Source: Ktedonobacterales bacterium
GTDB lineage: Bacteria > Chloroflexota > Ktedonobacteria > Ktedonobacterales > JACDGC01
Assembly (NCBI GenBank): GCA_013815535.1
Contig: JACDGC010000221.1
Location: 1-6,633, forward strand
Reading direction: 5' to 3'
DNA length: 6,633 bases
Part shown: positions 1 through 6,003 of the stretch, in pieces
Position numbering within the stretch: position 1 is the first letter of the stretch
Layout of the letters: each line of letters starts with the position of its first letter
The notes under the pieces: model-generated
Seen by the model: the letters and a program-made list of their open reading frames with translations, nothing else
What the model was told of the DNA's origin: nothing
Databases searched by the model: none
Position numbers and translations under genes: made by a program

Positions 1-731
1 GTGATGACGTGGGCACCCTTCAAATGGTTTTCCACCATGTTCAGCGTGACGCACAGGGTGATCAGCCAGGCCAAGCCAATGATAAGACTGCCCAAGACAT
101 CCGTGGGGTAGTGGACCCCCAGGTAGACGCGCGAATAGGCCACCGCGCCGCTGATGATCGCCGCCAGCAGCACAACACCCGCCCGCGCCCAACCGCGCAA
201 AGGCCGCGCCAGCAAGAAGGCACACATGCCATAGAAAGCCACCGCCGTCAGGGTGTGGCCACTGGGGAAGCTTGGCCCAGATTCACTCGTCAGTGGAGGA
301 AAGAGGCTGGGACGGGTGCGCCCCACGATCTCTTTGATGACGAAGCTCAGCCCTGCCGCGCCGATGGTCGCCACGACTGGCGCGATGGTGTCGAGGATCG
401 CGACCGCGAGCCCCGCTTGCTGGCGGCGGCGCGCCTGCCAGGCGATATAGGCACCGATGAGCAGTGACAACACGGTGAAGGCGAACAGGAGATTTTTCCC
501 GAATTCCGTCACCACCAGCATGATGGCCGTCTGCGTCGGCGAAGCCCCGCCATGAATCCACAGCGCGATGCCGCGCTCAAAGCCAATATGTTCTTGCTCC
601 ACGACATCATCTGAGAGTTTGATGAAGAGCAGTGCCAGCAAAAGAACCGCGACGATGCCGAGAATGACGCCAGTTGAACCTTTGCCAACAGCGGCTTGCA
701 CATTGCGGCGCGCTTGTTGAATCGAAGCCAT
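1..731 (-). CDS. PAP2-superfamily membrane phosphatase (3' end outside window)
   Basis: Probable integral-membrane phosphatase of the PAP2 (type 2 phosphatidic acid phosphatase / undecaprenyl-pyrophosphate phosphatase-like) superfamily; members remove phosphate from lipid phosphates or pyrophosphates, with the active site on the outer face. 243 codons are visible and the frame is still open at base 1. All three superfamily motifs are present: K133-x6-R140-P141 (KEIVGRTRP), PSGH at 156-159 with the catalytic-type His159, and S200-R201-x5-H207-x3-D211. Hydrophobic segments lie near residues 21-38, 81-96, 108-131, 161-175, 184-198 and 212-231. The ATG at 731 is preceded by AAGGGA (plus-strand complement 741-746) eight bases upstream. 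The exact lipid substrate cannot be read from sequence. Divergent from the neighbouring secreted-protein gene. The start and family are secure; the C-terminal end is missing. Confidence 0.9.
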   Translation of the reverse strand, partial: MASIQQARRNVQAAVGKGSTGVILGIVAVLLLALLFIKLSDDVVEQEHIGFERGIALWIHGGASPTQTAIMLVVTEFGKNLLFAFTVLSLLIGAYIAWQARRRQQAGLAVAILDTIAPVVATIGAAGLSFVIKEIVGRTRPSLFPPLTSESGPSFPSGHTLTAVAFYGMCAFLLARPLRGWARAGVVLLAAIISGAVAYSRVYLGVHYPTDVLGSLIIGLAWLITLCVTLNMVENHLKGAHVI

Positions 732-763
732 GGACACAACTCCCTTGTGTGATGATGTGGTAG

Positions 764-793
764 ATTATCGCACGCACGCATCCTCCGCGCCAA
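764..793 (-). promoter_or_regulatory. Candidate promoter of the PAP2 phosphatase gene
   Basis: On the minus strand an extended -10 (TGC then GATAAT, complement of 764-769) lies 18 bases from TTGGCG (complement of 788-793). A start of transcription near 757 would give a short leader of about 26 bases before the ATG at 731. This is consensus matching by eye; the -35 box is only a 4/6 match. Confidence 0.35.
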
Positions 794-872
794 TTGAACA
801 AGTCTGCCGTAATACTGGCCCCGCGTGCGTTCTAATGTTATACCGATTTGGTCAACGATAGGAGACGCACAC

Positions 873-1892
873 ATGCACATGGTGGGACGCTTCTTTTGGC
901 GCGCGGGGGTGGCGCTGAGCATCTTCGCGCTGGCACTGCTGGCGGCGGAGGGTGGCACGGTGGCGGCCAGCCCTCAGGGTGGGTCGGGGCCATTGATCCA
1001 GTTCAGCGGGCCGATCTATCCGGGCATGAATAATGGCTTTCCCTATGCCCCAGTGGGGGCACCGACGACCGTGGCGCTGCGTGGCATGAACCAGGCCCCC
1101 TATAGCTGGCTCGTCGGCCACCCTGCCGATGTGTGGCTCTATCCACAGCACAACCATAGTGGGGCGGATCACGCTTGCAGCGCGCCAGCAGGCAGCGTCC
1201 ACATCGGCAACACCAGCGCGCTCGATGGCACGGGGAGCGCCACAACGGCGACCTTTAACCTGCCACCAGCTTACACGAACGCGGCTGGCCCTGATTATGG
1301 CATCTGTGTCGCGCAGGCGGGCACCGCGACGCCGTATGTCTTCTCAACCGACATCGAAGATTTGGGGGGCAACATTTTCGTGTATAATAACGCGCCGCCA
1401 AGTTTGCATGTTACGCCCACCACGGTGCACCCTGGTGGCACGGTGACGGTGGCGGGCAACAACTGGGGCATCATACAAGCTGGTCTGAGTGATTCCTTCG
1501 TCCAAGTGGCCATCGGGCATTGCAACAGCGGATTCAGCCTGGGTGGTACGACGGTGAATGCGCTCAGCGGCAGCGGCAATTTCAGTGTGACCTTCACCAT
1601 TCCCGCGTCGGCCACCCCGCAAACGGGGGTGCAGGCATGCGCGGCCAGCGCCTATCAACACATCGACAACAACGCCAACGCGAATGGTGCGCCGCCGACC
1701 TTTGCCATCGTCGCCACTGCGGCAGCCACACCACCCAGCGCGACCCCCACCACGCCGCCCGTCGCGGGCACGCCCACACCCATCCCAACGCCAGGGCACA
1801 AAGGCGGCGGGGCCCCGTGCAGCAGCGGCATGGTTGCCATGTTTGGCTTCGTCGGTGGCATCGTGTGGCTCGCACGCCGCCGGGGCCGCTAG
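873..1892 (+). CDS. Secreted two-domain Ig-like protein with C-terminal membrane anchor
   Basis: 339-aa exported protein of unknown function. The ATG at 873 was chosen because AGGAG at 860-864 sits eight bases upstream and it opens directly into a signal peptide: basic start (R6, R10), hydrophobic core about 11-25, likely cleavage near residue 31-33. Two successive domains look alike: about 40-172, with C102 and C145, and about 175-280, with C217 and C256. Each shows a strand ending in FNLP or FTIP some 12-16 residues before the second Cys, so one disulfide per domain is plausible. A Pro/Thr-rich linker (286-307) leads to GHKGGGAP, Cys316, a hydrophobic segment (about 318-333) and a basic tail RRRGR. 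This suggests a surface protein held in the membrane by its C-terminus. No enzymatic motif is seen. It may be an adhesin or structural surface protein, but that is a guess. The insertion sequence ends 27 bases past its stop. Confidence 0.8.
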   Translation: MHMVGRFFWRAGVALSIFALALLAAEGGTVAASPQGGSGPLIQFSGPIYPGMNNGFPYAPVGAPTTVALRGMNQAPYSWLVGHPADVWLYPQHNHSGADHACSAPAGSVHIGNTSALDGTGSATTATFNLPPAYTNAAGPDYGICVAQAGTATPYVFSTDIEDLGGNIFVYNNAPPSLHVTPTTVHPGGTVTVAGNNWGIIQAGLSDSFVQVAIGHCNSGFSLGGTTVNALSGSGNFSVTFTIPASATPQTGVQACAASAYQHIDNNANANGAPPTFAIVATAAATPPSATPTTPPVAGTPTPIPTPGHKGGGAPCSSGMVAMFGFVGGIVWLARRRGR

Positions 1893-1898
1893 CCACGG

Positions 1899-2010
1899 CT
1901 GGTGCCCCCAGACTATAATTGAACACTCCCCTGGCTAAAGCCGAGGGGATGCTCGGCTCAACGGCCCTGGCAACCCAGGAACTCCCCGAAGGGCCTGACC
2001 GGCCCATTTG
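1899..2010 (-). ncRNA. Predicted right-end RNA (omega/reRNA) for TnpB, with guide segment
   Basis: TnpB nucleases use an RNA made from the 3' end of tnpB and the transposon right end; its 3' tail is the guide copied from flanking DNA. On the minus strand this stretch holds consecutive small stems: GGGCC/GGCCC (1991-2005), CCC-TTCG-GGG with a UUCG tetraloop that competes with the first stem, CCTGG/CCAGG (1966-1979), and the right-end hairpin (1927-1949). The predicted guide is the complement of 1899-1918, starting TTATAGTCTG, which is the 3' flank of the secreted-protein gene. The 5' end of the RNA is not defined and probably reaches further into tnpB. Position and structure support the call; expression is not shown. 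Confidence 0.5.
1919..1952 (-). repeat. IS right end: guide, hairpin and TCAA cleavage site
   Basis: Read on the minus strand: GCAT (1949-1952), then the hairpin CCCC / A / GGC ... GCC / T / GGGG with one unpaired base (complement of 1927-1949), then AGTGT and TCAA. Known IS608 right ends have GAAT, a CCCC...GGGG hairpin and TCAA in this order. Here the guide differs by one base, and the first and last guide bases, which would pair with C and A of TCAA, are kept. The hairpin overlaps the tnpB stop codon. Confidence 0.7.
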
Positions 2011-3086
2011 ACATGCGTTGCGCCGTTCTCATCGCGGTCCATGACCAGCCCACACTGCGGGCAGATATGGGTACGGACACTGAGACTCTTCTGGACGCGC
2101 ATTCCACACCTTGAGCAATCCTGTGAGGTATACGCGGGGGGCACGGCCACGACTGACTTTCCGGCGCATGCTGCCTTGAAGGTCAGAATCGCACGAAACT
2201 GTGCCCATCTCGCATCACTGATGCTCTTGGCCAGATGGTGGTTTTTCACCATATTGGCGACTTGCAAGTCTTCGACGTAGATGACATCGTACTGCTTGAC
2301 CAAAGCGACCGACTGCTTGTGGTGAAAGTCCTCGCGTTGACGGCGCACCGTCTGGTATACTTTCGCCAATCCAGCGACCGCCTTCTTGCGGCGTTTGCTG
2401 CCCTGCTTGCGACGGGAGACGCGCCGTTGGTGCCATTTGAGCTGCTTTTCCATCTTCCTGAGCCATTGTGGATTGCCCACATGCACCCCGTCGCTCGTCG
2501 TCAGGAAACTCTTAATGCCTACGTCAACGCCGACTTCTTGCCCTGTCTTGGGCAGTGCGGGCATCTCAACCCCCGCGCAAGAGAAGCAAACATACCAACC
2601 ATCGGCCTCATGGCTGATGGTCACGGTCTTGGGGGTGCCTTCCAGGGGGCGCGACCAGAGGACTTTCACGCGCCCAATCTTGCTCAGCACCAGGAAGCCA
2701 TTATCGGCATACGCGCCATTCTGGTACTGCTTATAGGTGAAGGAATGATAGCGGTGGCTGCCCTGAAAACGCGGGAAGCCCCCTTTGCCGCCCGTTTTGC
2801 GACGCGCAAAGAACGCCTGATAGGTCTTGTCCAAACAGGTCAGCACATCTTGCAATACTTGGGAATGCACGTTCTTGAACTCAGGGAACGCCTCTTTGAT
2901 CTCCGGCAATTCGGCGTGTTGCTGATAGCACGTGAGCGAAACCCGATGATATTTCCATGCGGTGATGCGCTGTTCGAGCGCCGTGTTATACAGCCAATTG
3001 CAGAGGCCGACCGTCCGTTGCAGCAAGCGCATTTGCTCCGCTGTCGGTTCAAGTTTATATTTGAAGGTTTTACTGACGGTCGGCAT
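1935..3086 (-). CDS. tnpB: TnpB RNA-guided nuclease of IS200/IS605 element
   Basis: 383-aa TnpB, a full-length member of the family ancestral to Cas12; family members cut DNA next to a short TAM using a right-end RNA guide. The N-terminal helix-turn-helix-like region opens with SKTFKYKLEPT (5-15). The split RuvC nuclease keeps its acidic residues: D188 in GVDVGIKSF, E272 in YVEDL, and the DRD of 350-352 in DRDENGATHV. The zinc ribbon is complete, with C324-x2-C327 and C342-x2-C345. No frameshift or stop interrupts it. The ATG at 3086 was chosen because the protein starts there with typical TnpB sequence, but no strong ribosome-binding site precedes it. The frame is open upstream into the tnpA remnant, back to codon 3266. 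Translation may therefore depend on coupling or read-in from upstream. The stop codon lies inside the right-end hairpin. Confidence 0.93.
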   Translation of the reverse strand: MPTVSKTFKYKLEPTAEQMRLLQRTVGLCNWLYNTALEQRITAWKYHRVSLTCYQQHAELPEIKEAFPEFKNVHSQVLQDVLTCLDKTYQAFFARRKTGGKGGFPRFQGSHRYHSFTYKQYQNGAYADNGFLVLSKIGRVKVLWSRPLEGTPKTVTISHEADGWYVCFSCAGVEMPALPKTGQEVGVDVGIKSFLTTSDGVHVGNPQWLRKMEKQLKWHQRRVSRRKQGSKRRKKAVAGLAKVYQTVRRQREDFHHKQSVALVKQYDVIYVEDLQVANMVKNHHLAKSISDARWAQFRAILTFKAACAGKSVVAVPPAYTSQDCSRCGMRVQKSLSVRTHICPQCGLVMDRDENGATHVKWAGQALRGVPGLPGPLSRASPRL

Positions 3087-3479
3087 GGGTGACACTTTCG
3101 ATTGACGTTCAATAGAGTGCGCAATGATCGCACTGCTGACGGTGCCCGCCGTACTCAGAAAATACGAGCGCGTCCACAGCGACGGGAGTTTGAGCAACGC
3201 GGGAAACGCTTTTCTCAGATGAGGCGAACTCCGGCCTTTGATGAGACGGGGGATATCACTGGGCAACGTCTAGGGATCGGCGCGCACAAACAGATGCACC
3301 TGATCGGGCTGAATCGCCCGTTCACGGATATCCCAGCCGTGTTCTCCGGCTCTCTCATGGAGGATGGCTTTCAACCGTTGCGCCACTGGCCCGACTAACA
3401 CCTTGCGCCGTCGCTTAGGACACCAGATGATGGGGTAGACCACCAAATGCACGCAGGGCTGTTCAGGTTTATCGTCCAT
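3087..3479 (-). pseudogene. tnpA: tnpA remnant: Y1 (HUH) transposase with three inactivating changes
   Basis: TnpA is the single-strand transposase of IS200/IS605, which cuts and joins with a HUH metal site and one Tyr. Starting from ATG 3479, the frame covers the whole usual length (about 130 codons), including the typical HLVVYPIIWCPKRRRKVLVG stretch (11-30). Three defects are visible. The HUH motif reads PDQVHLF: residue 60 is CAG Gln where His is expected, and H62 remains. Codon 70 is TAG (3270-3272). In the C-terminal helix VSSAIIAHSIERQ (114-126), residue 122 is Ser (TCT) where the nucleophilic Tyr is expected (TAT or TAC; TAT is one base away). After the stop the same frame resumes with SDIPRLIKGRSS and continues without a stop into tnpB, so the normal tnpA stop is also missing. 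Residue assignments rest on remembered family patterns, not a computed alignment. Confidence 0.88.
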
Positions 3480-3555
3480 GTAGACATGGTGAAACACAAC
3501 AACATGGCGTGTCACGCACCAGGTACGGGGTCGCATCGTGCGACAACGCTTTCCT

Positions 3556-3593
3556 CCCCCGCTTGAAAGATGGGGGCTTTGTGCGTTATTCCT
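3556..3593 (-). repeat. IS left end: AAAG guide and hairpin next to TTTAC target
   Basis: On the minus strand TTTAC (complement of 3594-3598, host side) is followed by 13 bases, AAAG (3577-3580), and a hairpin of CCCCC (3572-3576) with GGGGG (3556-3560), extended inward by a G-U, C-G and U-A pair with one bulged base. AAAG is the guide known to pair with a TTAC target in IS608, which fixes the left boundary after base 3594. Confidence 0.68.
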
Positions 3594-3633
3594 GTAAAGG
3601 CTCCTCGAGATCATATTGATGATATTGTATTTT

Positions 3634-3674
3634 ATAATGGATTGGCAAATACCCAGCATCTGCCAATCCATTAT
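3634..3674. repeat. 14-bp perfect inverted repeat, possible bidirectional terminator
   Basis: ATAATGGATTGGCA (3634-3647) and TGCCAATCCATTAT (3661-3674) are exact reverse complements separated by 13 bases. The repeat begins 25 bases past the stop of the propeller gene (minus strand) and lies between two convergent transcription units. There is no clean run of T on either side, only TTTT within 3630-3633 on the minus-strand exit and CTTTTG at 3682-3687 on the plus-strand exit. The stem is rather AT-rich, so terminator function is plausible but unproven. It could also be a small repeat element. Confidence 0.6.
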
Positions 3675-3699
3675 TGCTCATCTTTTGCTATTAATACGG

Positions 3700-5232
3700 T
3701 TATGGTGTGATGTGGGCGATGAAAAAGTGGTATTTATTCCCACTATCCAGCGTCGCGCTGCCAAACCAGAGCTTCCCGTCAGGGGCAAAGATGCACTCGC
3801 CCACAATGACATTATGTGGCAGTTGCTCGTGAATGAGCGTGCCATTTGGCAGCAAATGGTAAAACTGGCGTGTATGGACGAGATCTGTGTAACCCGGCTC
3901 TTGCGTATTGAACCACACCCCACCATCCGATGTAACAGCCAACGTAAACAGGATGAGGAATGAATTTGGCGTCGCTGCGCCTGGGAGAGCATAGTACGTC
4001 ACTGTCTGATTGGCAATGTCCAACCGCCCGATGCGTGCCACGGGTTGCGCTGAGGGTGGTGCGAAATCAGCAAACCACAGCGTGTGGTTGCCACTAAAGA
4101 TCAGGCTGTTGGCTCCGCAAGCAACACATGCGCTATTGACCCCTCCATTAATGCGATAGCTCGTTGTGATAACCCCGTTCAGCCCCATTCGCTCGATGGC
4201 ACCGTTGGAACCAAACCACAGATACCCATCTGGCCCAACAATGATGCTTGTGGCTTGCGTCTTTGGCGGACGTGAGAACCAAGTGAGCGTCCCGGTGGGG
4301 GTTAGGCGACCAATGCGGCCATACCCCGGTTGTGTCGCAGTACTCCCTACATTGGCCGTGAACCAGATATTTCCATCTGGGGCTGCGGTCAGCGAATCGA
4401 TGCTGGAGGAAAGGAGACCGCTCCCAAAGCTGGGCACTGCGAAGAACGTGAATTCTCCTGTTGGCGTCATGCGACCTAAAGAATTGGTTACGGTGTCACT
4501 TTGGAAACTACTACGGACGAACCATAGATTCTCATCTGGTCCGATAGTTAAGGGGGACAATTTCCGCAGATAGTCCTGCGTTCCACCAGGCGTCATCGCA
4601 AAGGTTGTATCAGGAATGGGGAAGAGCGTGGTAACCCCTGTGGGCGTTGTCTTTGCAATCGCTTCCTGTTCTTGATTGGTTGCGAAGGCATTGTAGCCTT
4701 CACTCCATAGATTTCCCTGCGCGTCAACTCGTAACTGGCTGGTTTGGTAGGTGTGAGTCTCAAACTCCTGGAAGTTCTTCACGGGCGCTGAGGTGAGAGG
4801 AGGGGTGATGGCGACGCTGTTTGGAACGATCGTCCCTAACCCTGGAACTATCGTTGGTGACGAGCTAGCAGATGTTCCAGGGACGCTATTATGTGTTCCG
4901 CGATGATTTAGTGTGGTAAACACCACCCCACTGAGCACCACGAGCAGCGTGGTGAGTATAATGGGCGTCAAGATGCTTCGGTGCGGATGCGTACTACGTT
5001 CAGATGGCGGGGGAACAAAAGAGGGCATCATGGGAGACTCCTTTTGAGGGTGAAACGATGATGGAGCGTCGCGACGACTCGCTGCCAATTCATTCAGAAG
5101 CGCAACGAATCGGTCTGTGGAGATTTCACGCTCCCGGAAGGGGGCACCCGCTTGTTGCAATCGTTCCTCTAGTCTACGTAGTTGCGCCTCTTCGTCCTCC
5201 GGTGGTAAGGAGGTGAGGTGGTTCATCGTCAT
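3700..5232 (-). CDS. Membrane anti-sigma-like protein with extracytoplasmic Vgb-like propeller
   Basis: 510-aa single-pass membrane protein. Residues 1-85 are cytoplasmic and charged, with a helical stretch about 14-53 (LRRLEERLQQAG...FVALLNELAA); a transmembrane segment spans about 86-108; a Ser/Thr/Pro linker covers 113-150; the rest is a beta-propeller. Seven blade motifs ending in LW(F) or similar are visible at about 173-176, 231-238, 284-291, 333-340, 382-387, 435-441 and 483-490, most as (A/G)PDGxLWF, the pattern of the virginiamycin B lyase-like propeller. That fits a complete seven-bladed fold. The ATG at 5232 overlaps the stop of the sigma gene (ATGA) and has GGAGG (complement of 5240-5244) seven bases upstream. 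Inference: the N-terminus binds the sigma factor and the propeller senses or binds something outside. No HxxxCxxC zinc anti-sigma motif is present, so the anti-sigma role rests on position, topology and coupling. Lyase activity is not implied. Confidence 0.82.
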   Translation of the reverse strand: MTMNHLTSLPPEDEEAQLRRLEERLQQAGAPFREREISTDRFVALLNELAASRRDAPSSFHPQKESPMMPSFVPPPSERSTHPHRSILTPIILTTLLVVLSGVVFTTLNHRGTHNSVPGTSASSSPTIVPGLGTIVPNSVAITPPLTSAPVKNFQEFETHTYQTSQLRVDAQGNLWSEGYNAFATNQEQEAIAKTTPTGVTTLFPIPDTTFAMTPGGTQDYLRKLSPLTIGPDENLWFVRSSFQSDTVTNSLGRMTPTGEFTFFAVPSFGSGLLSSSIDSLTAAPDGNIWFTANVGSTATQPGYGRIGRLTPTGTLTWFSRPPKTQATSIIVGPDGYLWFGSNGAIERMGLNGVITTSYRINGGVNSACVACGANSLIFSGNHTLWFADFAPPSAQPVARIGRLDIANQTVTYYALPGAATPNSFLILFTLAVTSDGGVWFNTQEPGYTDLVHTRQFYHLLPNGTLIHEQLPHNVIVGECIFAPDGKLWFGSATLDSGNKYHFFIAHITP

Positions 5233-5759
5233 AGCTCGGCCTCCAGCGGGGAGCGAATTGGTGCCACCGTTTTGGGCAGCAAATTGTGGCGTAGGAGCGT
5301 GAGGGCGCGGCGTAAACGAGTGCGTATTGTGGCAGGGGGCAAATGCAGCACAGCACCAATCTCTGTGGCATCTAGCCCAGCAAAATAGCGAAGTTGTACG
5401 ATCTGGCGCAGACCTTCTTCTAGAGTGGCGATGGCCTGTGCCAGATCGAGCGCATCTACATGCGCGTTGTCGCCCAACGCGGTACTCAACAGTGGTAGCT
5501 CATCGGTGATGGGAATGACACGATGGCGGTGCGTGCCAAAGCTACTGCGTCGCCAGTCCTGGCAGACATTAACGACAATGCGCAAAAGCCAAGAACGCGC
5601 CAATTCAGGCTCACGTAGGTCGGGCCAGGCTTTCCAGGCGCGAACGAAAGCTTCCTGGACGGCATCTTCACTGTCAGCCATGCCGACAAGAGCGGTGGCG
5701 ATCCGCACTGCAGTGGGAATGTGAGGCTGCATCAGTGCCACGAATTGGCCATTATCCAT
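5229..5759 (-). CDS. ECF-family RNA polymerase sigma factor
   Basis: 176-aa group IV (ECF) sigma-70 factor, which directs RNA polymerase to a specific promoter set. Region 2 spans about 7-72, with the characteristic SEDAVQEAFVRAWKAWPDL (30-48) and SWLLRIVVNVCQDWRR (56-71), the parts that bind core enzyme and read the -10 element. After a linker (about 73-105), region 4 spans about 106-160. It contains LRQIVQLRYFAGLDATEIG (117-135) and the recognition helix PPATIRTRLRRALTLLR (141-157). Length and the lack of regions 1 and 3 match ECF factors. The start at 5759 is preceded by GAGGGGG (complement of 5771-5777) eleven bases away and by AGGTG four bases away, either of which could serve. The stop overlaps the ATG of the membrane protein gene, indicating coupled translation and a sigma/anti-sigma pair. 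The ECF subgroup cannot be assigned by eye. Confidence 0.93.
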   Translation of the reverse strand: MDNGQFVALMQPHIPTAVRIATALVGMADSEDAVQEAFVRAWKAWPDLREPELARSWLLRIVVNVCQDWRRSSFGTHRHRVIPITDELPLLSTALGDNAHVDALDLAQAIATLEEGLRQIVQLRYFAGLDATEIGAVLHLPPATIRTRLRRALTLLRHNLLPKTVAPIRSPLEAEL

Positions 5760-5812
5760 TGAGCACCTGTCCCCCTCAAGAAACGATCATCAAGGCACGT
5801 GTCTGCTCTTAA

Positions 5813-5838
5813 GACGGGTTGAGAGAGGCCAAGTGTTT
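5813..5838 (-). promoter_or_regulatory. Weak candidate ECF-type promoter before the sigma operon
   Basis: Minus strand: GCAAAC (AAAC at the complement of 5835-5838) and CGTC (complement of 5813-5816) with 18 bases between. This resembles the AAC / CGTC pattern of many ECF promoters and lies 53 bases before the sigma start codon, as expected for autoregulation. The spacing is slightly long and the -35 match poor. The whole gap 5760-6003 holds no gene I can support; it has an A7 run at 5857-5863 and a small CAGGA/TCCTG stem at 5953-5965. Confidence 0.2.
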
Positions 5839-6003
5839 GCATACTAGGGTTTAAGTAAAAAAAGAGAGCCTCGATTTAATGGTAACTTTTGTCAAAGTAG
5901 GTCGTGAATATTCCTCACCCTGTCGCAACGGGTCTCACTAAATGAATAAATCCAGGATTTTCCTGTCGTTACTTGTGGATTTGTATCCCAACACTACTAT
6001 ATC

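Larger units (their letters stand above)
1919..3593 (-). mobile_element. IS200/IS605-family insertion sequence (tnpA degraded, tnpB intact)
   Basis: About 1,675 bases, read on the minus strand. It contains a tnpA remnant, tnpB and both hairpin ends. The left end begins at 3593 directly after TTTAC (complement of 3594-3598). It carries AAAG at 3577-3580 just before a CCCCC/GGGGG hairpin. The right end carries GCAT (1949-1952) before a CCCC/GGGG hairpin and finishes in TCAA (complement of 1919-1922). AAAG with TTAC, and a near-GAAT guide with TCAA, is the arrangement known for IS608, so the ends are placed by comparison with that system. As is normal for this family there are no terminal inverted repeats and no target duplication. 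The insertion lies between two convergent genes and breaks neither. Boundaries should be right to within a few bases. Confidence 0.82.

Noticed and set aside
794..815. TTGAAC and TAATAC on the plus strand as promoter of the secreted protein
   Set aside because: Only 10 bases separate the two boxes, which is too short for a housekeeping promoter.
825..872. GTG at 825 as start of the secreted protein
   Set aside because: It would add 16 residues before the signal peptide and has no good ribosome-binding site, whereas ATG 873 has AGGAG at the right distance.
509..958. Minus-strand frame of 149 codons spanning the divergent promoter region
   Set aside because: It overlaps the PAP2 gene in another frame and crosses the intergenic region and the signal peptide of the next gene; the PAP2 frame carries all three superfamily motifs.
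2235..3092. Long plus-strand reading frame of 285 codons
   Set aside because: It lies antisense to tnpB, which has unmistakable family motifs. The plus-strand translation shows no recognisable domain and follows from tnpB codon bias.
3480..3671. Extension of TnpA upstream of ATG 3479 to 3671
   Set aside because: The extra residues cross the left-end hairpin and host flank and show no similarity to TnpA N-termini; the family sequence begins around residue 1 of the 3479 start.
5867..5895. TTGACA on the minus strand (complement of 5890-5895) as a -35 box for the sigma gene
   Set aside because: At 16-18 bases downstream there is no -10-like hexamer (the 17-base position reads GAGGCT).
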